From Patulibacter americanus DSM 16676 (lineage in GTDB: Bacteria > Actinomycetota > Thermoleophilia > Solirubrobacterales > Solirubrobacteraceae), in the NCBI RefSeq assembly GCF_000420025.1, contig NZ_ATUD01000006.1:211653-275652 (forward strand): DNA of 64,000 bases, written 5' to 3'. Below the pieces are notes generated by a model. That model made no database searches and had not been told where the DNA came from. It saw nothing but the letters and a program-made list of their open reading frames with translations. A program made the position numbers and the translations under genes. Position 1 is the stretch's first letter. Each line of letters starts with the position of its first letter. Shown here piece after piece: positions 1 to 7,093 of the stretch.

Positions 1-408
1 CAGGTACTCGGCCTGGCCGCCGGGAACCTGGCCGTAGAGCTTGGAGAACCCGAGCAGCGAGGCGCCGGTGCCGTACTCGTGGACCTGCGTCGTCTCGCAC
101 TGCGACTGCAGCCCGCCGTTGCACATGAAGCAGTGCCCGCACGAGATGTTGAACGGGATGACGACGCGGTCGCCCGGCTTGATGTGGGTGACCTCGGAGC
201 CGACCTCCTCGACGATGCCCATCGGCTCGTGGCCGAGGATGTCGCCGGCGTCGAGGTAGGGCCCGAGGACCTCGTAGAGGTGCAGATCGGAGCCGCAGAT
301 GCCGCTCGACGTGACCTTGATGATCGCGTCCGTGGGGTGCTCGATCGTGGGATCGGGGACGGTGTCGATGCGCACGTCGTGCACACCGTGGTAGGCGAGG
401 GCCTTCAT
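1..408 (-). CDS. Zinc-dependent medium-chain alcohol dehydrogenase (N-terminal part, gene runs off the window start)
   Basis: Only the first 136 residues lie in the window; the reading frame stays open to base 1. The protein opens [14 protein letters not shown]. It carries the GroES-like catalytic zinc site (Cys38 in GICGSDLH, His60-Glu61 in GHEP) and a full structural zinc cluster, Cys90, Cys93, Cys96 and Cys104. This identifies a zinc-containing alcohol or formaldehyde-type dehydrogenase that oxidises an alcohol with NAD(P)+. The substrate cannot be told without the C-terminal Rossmann domain. The ATG at 408 has a GGAG ribosome site about 7 nt upstream on the minus strand. It diverges from the chromate transporter gene across about 200 bp in which I see no other gene. 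Confidence 0.9.
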   Translation of the reverse strand, partial: MKALAYHGVHDVRIDTVPDPTIEHPTDAIIKVTSSGICGSDLHLYEVLGPYLDAGDILGHEPMGIVEEVGSEVTHIKPGDRVVIPFNISCGHCFMCNGGLQSQCETTQVHEYGTGASLLGFSKLYGQVPGGQAEYL

Positions 409-591
409 GGGATCTCCGGAGGATCGGGGTGGCCGCGAGGGCCGCGTGCTCCCCGGCTACCCCGCCCCGGGGGGCGAGCATGCGGACCAGGGTCAAGATG
501 GGACGTGTTCTCAGGTCCGCGGCGCCCGTCGGTGGGGCCGCCCTGCGGCCGGCCGCCACGCGGCGTTCACGGGTGCCGGGTGACGGTGGGC

Positions 592-597
592 TACCGT
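592..597 (+). promoter_or_regulatory. -10 element of chrA, leaderless
   Basis: TACCGT, 7 nt before the ATG at 605, so the transcript should begin at or within a base or two of the start codon. No Shine-Dalgarno sequence is present. Confidence 0.5.
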
Positions 598-604
598 CCC
601 GCCG

Positions 605-1912
605 ATGTCCGCCGCCGCACGCCCCGCACCGGGCCCCGACCCGGCCGCGGGGCCCGGCGGGACGGGGGAGCACGTCGCCCCCGGCCTCGGCCTGGTCCTG
701 CGGGAGTGGGGGAGGATCGGCTGCCTGGGCTTCGGCGGCCCGCCCGTCCACATCGCGATGCTCCGGGAGCTGTGCGTGGAGCGCCGGCGGTGGATCTCGG
801 AGGCCGAGTTCGAGGACGCGATCGCCGCCACGAACCTGCTGCCGGGACCCGCCTCGACCCAGCTCGCCGTCCTCACCGCCTGGCGGATGCGAGGCGCCGC
901 GGGCGCGCTGGTCGGGGGACTCGCCTTCGTGCTCCCCGGCCTGGTGCTGATCATCGCCCTGGCGGCGCTGTTCCTCGCCGGCTCCCCGCCCTCGTGGGTG
1001 CGCGGCGCGGGCGCGGGGGCCGGCGCGGTGGTCGCCGCGGTGGCCGTGCACGCGGGGTGGGGCCTCGTCGGCCCGAGCGCCCGACGGGCGACGGAGGGGC
1101 TCCGACGGGCGCGGTGGCTCGTCTATGTCGGGCTGGGTGCACTGGCGACGGTCTTGGCGGGACCGTGGGTCGTCGTCGTGCTGCTGGGCTGCGGGGTCGT
1201 CGAGCTCGCCTGGCGTCGGCCGCGCGGGCCGCGCCGGGGAACGCGGGGCGCCGACGTCGACGACGACGGGGCGCGCGGCGCGGGCCCGGCTGGCGCACCG
1301 GCCGGCGGCCCGGCCGGCGGGCGGGTCGGCGTGCAGGCGTGGCCGGTCGCGATCCTGGCCGCGGCCGCGTCGACCGGCGGGCTCGGCGCGCTGGCGTGGA
1401 CCGCGTTCAAGGTCGGCGGGCTCTCGTACGGCGGCGGGTTCGTGATCATCCCGCTCATGCGGGCCGACGCCGTCGACCGCCACGGGTGGCTGACGGACGC
1501 GCGGTTCCTCGACGCCGTCGCCCTCGGTCAGGTCACGCCGGGCCCGGTCGTGCACACCGTGGCGGCCGTGGGGTTCGCCGCGGCAGGGGTCGGTGGCGCG
1601 CTGCTCGCGGCCGTCGTCGCGTTCGCCCCTTCGTTCCTGGTGGTCCTGCTCTTCGCCGGGCGCTTCGACCGGCTGCGCGGGAACGAGCGGGTCCGGTCGT
1701 TCCTCGACGGCGCGGGCCCCGCGGCGGTCGGCGCGATCCTCGGCGCCTCGGTGCCGCTGGCCCTCGCGCTGACCGAGGTGTGGCAGGCCGTGCTGCTGGC
1801 CCTGGGGCTCGCGCTCGTCCTGTCCGGGCGCGCCGGGGTCGTCACGACGCTGCTCGCCGCGGGCGTCGTCGGCGCGGCGATCGGGCTCGCCGGCGGGCCG
1901 CTGCCGGGGTAG
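605..1912 (+). CDS. chrA: Chromate transporter, long two-domain form
   Basis: A 435-residue CHR-family membrane protein; ChrA proteins export chromate driven by membrane potential. The two homologous halves are both visible. The N-terminal half has FGGPPVHIAML and NLLPGPASTQ. The C-terminal half has GGLSYGGGFVIIPLM and ALGQVTPGPVVHT. They are joined by a Pro/Gly/Arg-rich linker around residues 205-240. The length fits the bidomain LCHR type. There is no ribosome site; the -10 hexamer at 592-597 ends 7 nt before the ATG, which supports this start and a leaderless message. No chrB-like regulator lies nearby, so the physiological substrate (chromate or another oxyanion) is inferred from family only. 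Confidence 0.9.
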   Translation: MSAAARPAPGPDPAAGPGGTGEHVAPGLGLVLREWGRIGCLGFGGPPVHIAMLRELCVERRRWISEAEFEDAIAATNLLPGPASTQLAVLTAWRMRGAAGALVGGLAFVLPGLVLIIALAALFLAGSPPSWVRGAGAGAGAVVAAVAVHAGWGLVGPSARRATEGLRRARWLVYVGLGALATVLAGPWVVVVLLGCGVVELAWRRPRGPRRGTRGADVDDDGARGAGPAGAPAGGPAGGRVGVQAWPVAILAAAASTGGLGALAWTAFKVGGLSYGGGFVIIPLMRADAVDRHGWLTDARFLDAVALGQVTPGPVVHTVAAVGFAAAGVGGALLAAVVAFAPSFLVVLLFAGRFDRLRGNERVRSFLDGAGPAAVGAILGASVPLALALTEVWQAVLLALGLALVLSGRAGVVTTLLAAGVVGAAIGLAGGPLPG

Positions 1913-1953
1913 ACCCGGCCGCGGCGGCCGGGCCTCCGCGTGCTGCCGGGGCC

Positions 1954-2592
1954 TCAGACCCCGGCGCGGTCGATGCGGCGGTGGAAGGCCTCGCCGGCCT
2001 TGCCGCCCAGCACCGCAGCGACGAGCGAGCCGATGAGGATCGCGGCGGCGGCGATGGCGCCACCCGTGGTGAGCTTCGTGTCGTCGAGCGGGATGCTCGG
2101 CAGGTTGAGCTTCTCGAACACGTTGTACTTCGAGCCCGCGATCGCACCGAGGACGCCGAGGATGATCGTGATGACGATGCCGATGAGCCAGGTGCCGAAG
2201 CCCTGGCGGGCCCCGTCGAAGCGCACCATGCGCCCGGCCACGTAGCCGCCGCAGTAGTAGGCGACGAGGAACACCAGCAGGAGCAGGACGCCCCCGACGA
2301 TGCCGATCGTGTCGGCGTCGCTGCCGCTCACCTGGGTGTCCGAGCTCGTCAGGCCGATGGCGGCGCCGGCGGCGCTCAGGATCGCGGCGAGGATGACGGA
2401 GATGCCGATCGCCACGAGCCAGCCGAAGATGGCGGGCCCGAGGTGGAACCCGCCGAACTTCTCGCGCTGACGGGCCCGGACGTCGCGTGGCGACAGACCG
2501 TCGGACTCCCGCTCGTGCTCTGGGGCGTTCGTGATGTCGATGCGACGGGCGGCGACGGGGCGCTCGTCACCGGCGGTGGGGTGCTCAGCCAT
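1954..2592 (-). CDS. Four-helix membrane protein coupled to PRC-barrel gene
   Basis: A 212-residue integral membrane protein of unknown function. A charged, probably cytoplasmic N-terminus (residues 1-50, Arg/Glu rich) is followed by hydrophobic segments at about 54-80, 96-118, 133-153 and 177-196. Small-residue patterns (Gly/Ala) suggest tightly packed helices, like small stress-induced TIGR04086/YrzE-type proteins, though I cannot assign a family. The ATG at 2592 has a GAAGGA ribosome site. The start overlaps the end of the upstream PRC-barrel gene by 8 bp, so the two are translationally coupled and probably act together. Confidence 0.8.
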   Translation of the reverse strand: MAEHPTAGDERPVAARRIDITNAPEHERESDGLSPRDVRARQREKFGGFHLGPAIFGWLVAIGISVILAAILSAAGAAIGLTSSDTQVSGSDADTIGIVGGVLLLLVFLVAYYCGGYVAGRMVRFDGARQGFGTWLIGIVITIILGVLGAIAGSKYNVFEKLNLPSIPLDDTKLTTGGAIAAAAILIGSLVAAVLGGKAGEAFHRRIDRAGV

Positions 2593-3772
2593 GGTGGTCG
2601 TCCTTCGAGGAGGGGGAGATGGAGCGCGCGAGGCGGCGCAGGCGGGTGCCGACGCCGGGCGTGCCGGAGGCGGGGGAGTCAGAGCCGGGGGAGCCGGCCG
2701 TGCCGCCGCGGGGCGCGTCACGGTCGGCCTCCGGCACGGGGTGGTCGGTCGGCAGACCCGCGGCCGGGCCGGACGGATCGCGCTCGGACGCGCGGCGCTC
2801 GCCCGCCGCGGCGTCGCGGCCGACGGCGTCGTCACGGCCGGGTCGCTCGTCGCGGGCCGGGGCGACGGAGAGGTCCTGCTGCGCCAGCTCGCGGTCGAGC
2901 ACGGGCTCGTGCGCCGGCGGCGCGGTGGGGCGGGCGGCCAGGCGGTCGTGCTCGGCCTCCGCGGCGGCCAGGCGCTCGCGCTCGGCGCGGGCGAGGGCCT
3001 CCGTCGTGGCGTCGGCCTGCAGCGTCGGGGGGACGCCGGAGCCGCGGGCGTCGTCGCGGTCGCCGGCGCCCTGGTCCCGGGCACCGTCGTCCGGGGACCC
3101 GTGGTCGCGGCCGTCTTCGCCGTCGGCGCGGTGCGCGCCCCGGGCGGTCCCGGCGGCGGCCCCGGCCCCGGCCAGCCCGACGGCGGCGCCGCGACCCTCG
3201 GTGCGGTCGTCCCGGCCGTCGCCGTCCGCGTCGTGACGGGACTCGGCGCGGTCGTCGCGGCCGTCCCCGTCCCCGTCCGCGTCGTGGCGCGTGCGCTCGT
3301 CGTGGTGCGTGTAGCCGTGGGCCTCGCGGTCGGCGTCGTGCTCCGTGCGGTCGTCGCGGCCGTCGTGGTCCGCGTCGTGCTCCGTGCGGTCGTCGCGGCC
3401 GTCGTGGTCCGCGTCGACGGCCGGCGCGGCGGTGTGCGCGCCGGGGGCGTCGAGGTCGCCCTCGTCCATGCCGTAGTGGCGGTAGAGCGCGCGCTCGTCG
3501 TCGCGGCTGAGGTCGCCGTCGGCGTCGACGTTCGGGGCGCCCTTCACGAGCTGCCCCGCGACCGGGACGGCGACGCCGTCCTCGACCTCGCGCGCGTGCT
3601 CGATCGGGACGAAGTGGTGCCGGCGGCCGAAGAGGCCGGAGGAGACCGTCGCCCACGCGGGTCGGCCGGTGCGCTCGTCCGCGAAGACGTCCTCGATCTT
3701 GCCGACCTTGGATCCGTCGGCGTCGAACAGGGTCCGGCCGGGCCAGCCCACCACCTGCGATTCGTGCGGCAT
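2585..3772 (-). CDS. PRC-barrel protein with long Asp-rich, calcium-repeat-like tail
   Basis: A 395-residue protein. Residues about 5-75 form a PRC-barrel domain (GRTLFDADGSKVGKIEDVF..., then FVPIEHAR), a small beta-barrel used in RNA processing and photosynthetic proteins and common in actinobacterial stress proteins. From about residue 110 it is low complexity. It has repeated DADHDGRDDRTEH units and variants such as DADGDGDGRDD, resembling DxDxDG calcium-binding loops, then an acidic/Ala/Pro-rich disordered region ending in a basic tail. Two of the units are an exact DNA duplication at 3334-3411. The ATG has a strong AGAGGAG site. A GCAT-N15-GGGTAG element at 3826-3850 may be a stress sigma promoter. 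The coupled membrane protein downstream suggests a membrane-associated role. Confidence 0.85.
   Translation of the reverse strand: MPHESQVVGWPGRTLFDADGSKVGKIEDVFADERTGRPAWATVSSGLFGRRHHFVPIEHAREVEDGVAVPVAGQLVKGAPNVDADGDLSRDDERALYRHYGMDEGDLDAPGAHTAAPAVDADHDGRDDRTEHDADHDGRDDRTEHDADREAHGYTHHDERTRHDADGDGDGRDDRAESRHDADGDGRDDRTEGRGAAVGLAGAGAAAGTARGAHRADGEDGRDHGSPDDGARDQGAGDRDDARGSGVPPTLQADATTEALARAERERLAAAEAEHDRLAARPTAPPAHEPVLDRELAQQDLSVAPARDERPGRDDAVGRDAAAGERRASERDPSGPAAGLPTDHPVPEADRDAPRGGTAGSPGSDSPASGTPGVGTRLRRLARSISPSSKDDHHG
3334..3411 (-). repeat. Perfect 39-bp tandem duplication inside the PRC-barrel gene
   Basis: Two identical 39-bp copies, 3334-3372 and 3373-3411, each encoding 13 residues of the DADHDGRDDRTEH type, with degenerate copies on either side. 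Identity at the DNA level, not only the protein level, indicates recent slippage or recombination. Confidence 0.9.
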
Positions 3773-3825
3773 GTCGCTCCTCTACGTCTCGGCGGTCGCC
3801 CCGATGGACGACCGTGTCGGTTCAC

Positions 3826-3850
3826 CTACCCCGGGAGGGGCGTTCCATGC
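3826..3850 (-). promoter_or_regulatory. Candidate SigB-type promoter of PRC-barrel gene
   Basis: On the minus strand GCAT (3847-3850), 15-bp spacer, GGGTAG (3826-3831). It resembles the GNNT-N14-16-GGGTAY consensus of Streptomyces SigB but has G at the last position. Confidence 0.35.
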
Positions 3851-4151
3851 GACGGGCGGGCCGCGGACGGCCCGTCCGGACCCGCCCGGGCGGACGGAGG
3901 CGCGGGGCCCCGGGGCGACGAACCGGGCGATGCCCGGCGCCGTTCCGACGCCGGGCACCGCATACGGACACCGCGGGGTACGCGTGGCGCGGCCGTCCCC
4001 GCGTACTCCCGGGGGGGTGCGTGCCCGTTCGGTGGCGTGCGGACACCCGGGCGGATCTCGTCGCCGCCGGCCCGCCCGCCGCGGGTGGCCCGCCGTCCCG
4101 CCCCGCGGGGCATGAAGGACCGTCGTCCGACTGCAGAGACGGGCCCGAGTC

Positions 4152-4166
4152 GCTGGTACAACCGGT
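4152..4166 (+). promoter_or_regulatory. cydA promoter -10 within a degenerate GntR-like palindrome
   Basis: GCTGGT-ACA-ACCGGT. It contains the same 11 bases (CTGGTACAACC) as the first operator of the fatty-acid hydroxylase promoter at 15767-15781, including the TACAAC hexamer. Here one arm is mismatched. It may be only a shared extended -10. Confidence 0.3.
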
Positions 4167-4203
4167 CCCGCCGCGCCGGAGTCGTCCGCCGGCCGCTCGA
4201 CCC

Positions 4204-5631
4204 ATGCTCGGCCCCGACACCATCCTCGCCGCCGCCGGCGCGCTGGGGACCCCGGATCAGCCCGACATGCTGATCGCGCGCAACATGCAGGCGCTCTCGC
4301 TGGCGGTGCACATCCCGTTGGTGTGCTTCGGCATCGCCTGGCCCACCATCGTGCTCTTCACGGAGGCGCTGTACCTGCGGACCGGCGACCCGCTCTACAA
4401 GGCGCTGGCGAAGCGCTGGTCGAAGGTCATGCTGGTGCTGTTCGCCGTCGGCGTCGTGACGGGGACCATCCTCTCCTTCGAGTTCGGGCTGCTGTGGCCG
4501 AACTTCATGAGCACGTTCGGCGAGGTCTTCGGGCTGGGCTTCACGCTCGAGGGGATCTCGTTCTTCGTCGAGGGCATCTTCATCGCGATCTACGTCTACG
4601 GCTGGGACCGGCTGTCGAAGCGGGCGCACTTCCTCACCGGGATCCCGATCGCGATCGCCGGCGTCACCGGGTCCCTGATGGTCATCGCGGTCAACGCCTG
4701 GATGAACCATCCGGGCGGGTTCGAGTTCGCGAACGGCCGCGTCACGGAGGCCCGGCCCTGGGAGGCGCTCTTCGGCCGCGGCTTCGTGTGGCACGAACTG
4801 GTCCACATGTACCTGGCGGGCTACCTCGTGTGCGGGTTCGTCGTAGCCGGCGTCTACGCCCACGGGTGGCTCAAGGGGCGCCGGACCCGCTACCACCGCG
4901 CGGGGCTGATCATCCCGCTGACGATCGCGGCGCTCGCCGCCCCGGTCCAGGTCGTCGTGGGCGACTGGGCCGGTCGGGAGGTCGCCGAGAAGCAGCCCGT
5001 GAAGCTCGCGGCCATGGAGGGCCTCGGGCGGACGGAGGAGGGGGCGCCGTTCCACGCGCTCGGTGTCTACGACGCCGAGACGGGCCAGGTCCGGTACGGC
5101 ATCGGGGTGCCGAAGCTCCTGTCGCTGCTCGCCAAGCACGACCCGAACGCCACGGTGCAGGGCCTCGACGCGGTGCCGCCCGACGAGCGGCCCGATGCGG
5201 TCAACGTCGTCCGCTATGCGTTCCAGACCATGATCGCCATCGGCACGGCGCTCGTTGCGCTTGGGCTGTGGTACCTCGTCCTGTGGTGGCGTCGGGGGCG
5301 GCTGCCGCGGTCGCCGTGGTTCTACCGCGCCGTCGTGGCCGCCGGGCCGTTCGCGATCGTCGCGTTGATCTCGGGGTGGATCACCACCGAGGTCGGGCGC
5401 CAGCCGTGGATCGTCTACGGCTACATGCGCTCGACGGAGGCCGTGACGGACGCGGGCGGTCTGCCGGTCGGGCTCGCGGTGCTGTGCGTGGTCTACGCGT
5501 CCCTGGGCGCGGGACTGCTGTGGCTGCTCCGCCGGCTCGCGCAGCGTCCCCCGGAGCAGGAGCTGCCCGAGCACCAACGGCCGTCCGACGGCGGGCGGGA
5601 CGGCGCGACCGCGTCCGGGGCGGCGGACTGA
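4204..5631 (+). CDS. cydA: Cytochrome bd ubiquinol/menaquinol oxidase subunit I
   Basis: A 475-residue membrane subunit of the high-affinity terminal oxidase, which oxidises quinol and reduces O2 to water. Haem ligands can be read against E. coli CydA. The N-terminal His is His36 in SLAVHIPL. His201 in HMYLAGY matches the His of haem b558, and Met343 in YAFQTMIAIG matches its Met. The GRQPW signature is at 398-402. The Q-loop (about 250-335) is of the short type. ATG 4204 is chosen because it follows the upstream promoter; ATG 4267 (MLIARNMQ) is an alternative that would drop 21 residues. The stop overlaps the cydB start by one base. The cydCD assembly transporter is not in the window. Confidence 0.93.
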   Translation: MLGPDTILAAAGALGTPDQPDMLIARNMQALSLAVHIPLVCFGIAWPTIVLFTEALYLRTGDPLYKALAKRWSKVMLVLFAVGVVTGTILSFEFGLLWPNFMSTFGEVFGLGFTLEGISFFVEGIFIAIYVYGWDRLSKRAHFLTGIPIAIAGVTGSLMVIAVNAWMNHPGGFEFANGRVTEARPWEALFGRGFVWHELVHMYLAGYLVCGFVVAGVYAHGWLKGRRTRYHRAGLIIPLTIAALAAPVQVVVGDWAGREVAEKQPVKLAAMEGLGRTEEGAPFHALGVYDAETGQVRYGIGVPKLLSLLAKHDPNATVQGLDAVPPDERPDAVNVVRYAFQTMIAIGTALVALGLWYLVLWWRRGRLPRSPWFYRAVVAAGPFAIVALISGWITTEVGRQPWIVYGYMRSTEAVTDAGGLPVGLAVLCVVYASLGAGLLWLLRRLAQRPPEQELPEHQRPSDGGRDGATASGAAD

Positions 5632-6704
5632 TGGCCGAGCTGTGCGCCGGGACGATCCTTCTGGGCCTCACGGCCTACGTCGTGCTCGCGGGTGCCGACT
5701 TCGGCGGTGGGTTCTGGGACCTGACGGCCGGCGGCGCCGAGCGGGGCGGGCCGATCCGGGGCCTGGTGCAGCGCTCCATGAGTCCGGTGTGGGAGGCCAA
5801 CCACGTGTGGCTCATCCTCATCCTCACGGTCTTCTGGACGGGCTTCCCCGTCGCGTTCGGCTCCGTGATGTCGACGCTCTATGTGCCGCTGTCGGCGGCG
5901 GCCATCGGGATCATCTTCCGCGGCGCCGCGTTCGCGTTCCGGGGCGAGGCGGCGACGATCGCGGAGGCCCGGGTGCTCGGCGGGCTGTTCTCGAGCTCCT
6001 CCGTGCTGGTCCCCTTCGCGCTGGGCGCGACGGTCGGCGCCGTCGCCTCCGGGCGGGTGCCGGTGGGCAACGCCGCCGGGGACCCGGTCGGCGCCTGGCT
6101 GAACCCGACCGGCGTCCTCATCGGCGTGCTGTCCGTGGCGATCGGCGCGTACCTCGCGGCGGTCTTCCTCTGCGCCGACGCCGTCCGCGCGGAGCAGCCG
6201 CAGCTCGTGCGCGCGTTCCGTCGCCGCGCGGTGGGCGCCGGGATCGTGACCGGCGGGTTGGCGTTGGCCGGCCTCGTCGTCCTGCGCGGGGACGCGCGCC
6301 CGTTGTTCGACGGCCTGACCCACGGCTGGGCCCTCGTGCTCGCCGTGGCCTCCGCGGCGGCCGGGGTGGCCACGCTCGCGATCGTCGTCCGAACGGAGCG
6401 GTTCGGGCTCGCGCGCCTGACCGCCGCCGCGGCCGTCGTGTGCCTCGTCGGGGCGTGGGCGGTCGCCCAGCAGCCCGCGTTCCTGCCGGGCGCGTTGACG
6501 ATCGAGCAGGCCGCCGCCGGCGACGCCACCCTGCAGGCGCTCCTGATCTCGACCGCGATCGCGGTGGTGGTGCTCACGCCCTCCCTGTGGTTGCTGTTCC
6601 GGCTCGTCCTGAACGGCACGCTGGACCAGCGCTACGAACCGCTCGACCAGCGCTTCCGCCCGCTCGACGCGGGCGACGGCGACGGACAGGGGCGCTCCCG
6701 GTGA
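5631..6704 (+). CDS. cydB: Cytochrome bd oxidase subunit II
   Basis: A 357-residue polytopic partner of CydA that forms the heterodimer and helps stabilise the haems. The N-terminal family signature is present: VLAGADFGGGFWDL, then a conserved WEANHVWLI stretch. About eight hydrophobic segments follow. The start shares one base with the cydA stop (TGATG), so translation is coupled. The C-terminus has an oddly regular segment of two near-identical YEPLDQRF-like units (QRYEPLDQ, QRFRPLDA). The stop overlaps the start of a further small membrane protein by four bases. Confidence 0.93.
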   Translation: MAELCAGTILLGLTAYVVLAGADFGGGFWDLTAGGAERGGPIRGLVQRSMSPVWEANHVWLILILTVFWTGFPVAFGSVMSTLYVPLSAAAIGIIFRGAAFAFRGEAATIAEARVLGGLFSSSSVLVPFALGATVGAVASGRVPVGNAAGDPVGAWLNPTGVLIGVLSVAIGAYLAAVFLCADAVRAEQPQLVRAFRRRAVGAGIVTGGLALAGLVVLRGDARPLFDGLTHGWALVLAVASAAAGVATLAIVVRTERFGLARLTAAAAVVCLVGAWAVAQQPAFLPGALTIEQAAAGDATLQALLISTAIAVVVLTPSLWLLFRLVLNGTLDQRYEPLDQRFRPLDAGDGDGQGRSR

Positions 6705-6916
6705 GCCCGGCCCGCACCCGCTCCCTGCGCCGGCTCGTCCCCGCGCTGCTCGTGCTCGGCGTGCTGCTGATGGTCGCCTTCGACCACACGCTCACGCTGA
6801 TGGCGGGCATCGCCTGCATGCTCGCGTTCGTCGTCGGCGGCTGGGTCCTCGTCGCGGACCCGGACGGGTTCCTCGACCACGACGCCCGTGCGGGGCGGAC
6901 CGACCAGGGCGACTGA
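6701..6916 (+). CDS. 71-residue two-helix membrane protein coupled to cydAB
   Basis: Starts at GTG 6701, overlapping the cydB stop as GTGA, so it is translated from the same message. The protein has a basic N-terminus (RTRSLRR), two hydrophobic segments (about 12-27 and 31-52) and an acidic tail. Known bd oxidases carry small extra subunits (CydX, CydY/AppX or CydH, CydS) that are single-helix peptides of about 30-50 residues. This one is longer, with two helices, and I do not recognise its family. Its position strongly suggests an accessory or assembly subunit of this oxidase, but that is inference. Confidence 0.75.
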   Translation: MSPARTRSLRRLVPALLVLGVLLMVAFDHTLTLMAGIACMLAFVVGGWVLVADPDGFLDHDARAGRTDQGD

Positions 6917-7026
6917 CCGGCGGCTGGGCGCCGCACCGTCCCCCGTCGGCCGCGCGGCCTGCGGCACGGGTCCGCGCGGGCTCCCGGCCGAGCCCCCCGT
7001 GCCGCCCTTCGGTGCCCTCGGGTCCG

Positions 7027-7032
7027 TACCAT
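7027..7032 (+). promoter_or_regulatory. -10 element upstream of the NhaA fusion gene
   Basis: TACCAT. It includes the ATG at 7031, so that codon cannot be the start if transcription begins near 7039-7040. This favours the GTG at 7094. Confidence 0.4.
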
Positions 7033-7093
7033 GCCAGTGGGGTGTGCCGGGAAGACTGGTCGGCGACACTCGTCGTCGACCCCGAAAGTCCCC

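Larger units (their letters stand above)
3773..4203. other. Intergenic region between PRC-barrel gene and cydA
   Basis: About 430 bp with no convincing gene. It holds divergent promoters: a GCAT-N15-GGGTAG element on the minus strand (3826-3850) toward the PRC-barrel gene, and a TACAAC hexamer at 4157-4162 on the plus strand toward cydA. The rest is GC-rich with G runs and no clear repeat. Confidence 0.6.

Noticed and set aside
79..3510. Very long plus-strand reading frame covering chrA and the PRC-barrel region
   Set aside because: Arg/Pro/Gly-dominated translation with no motifs; it is a shadow frame that overlaps well-supported genes on other frames and strands.
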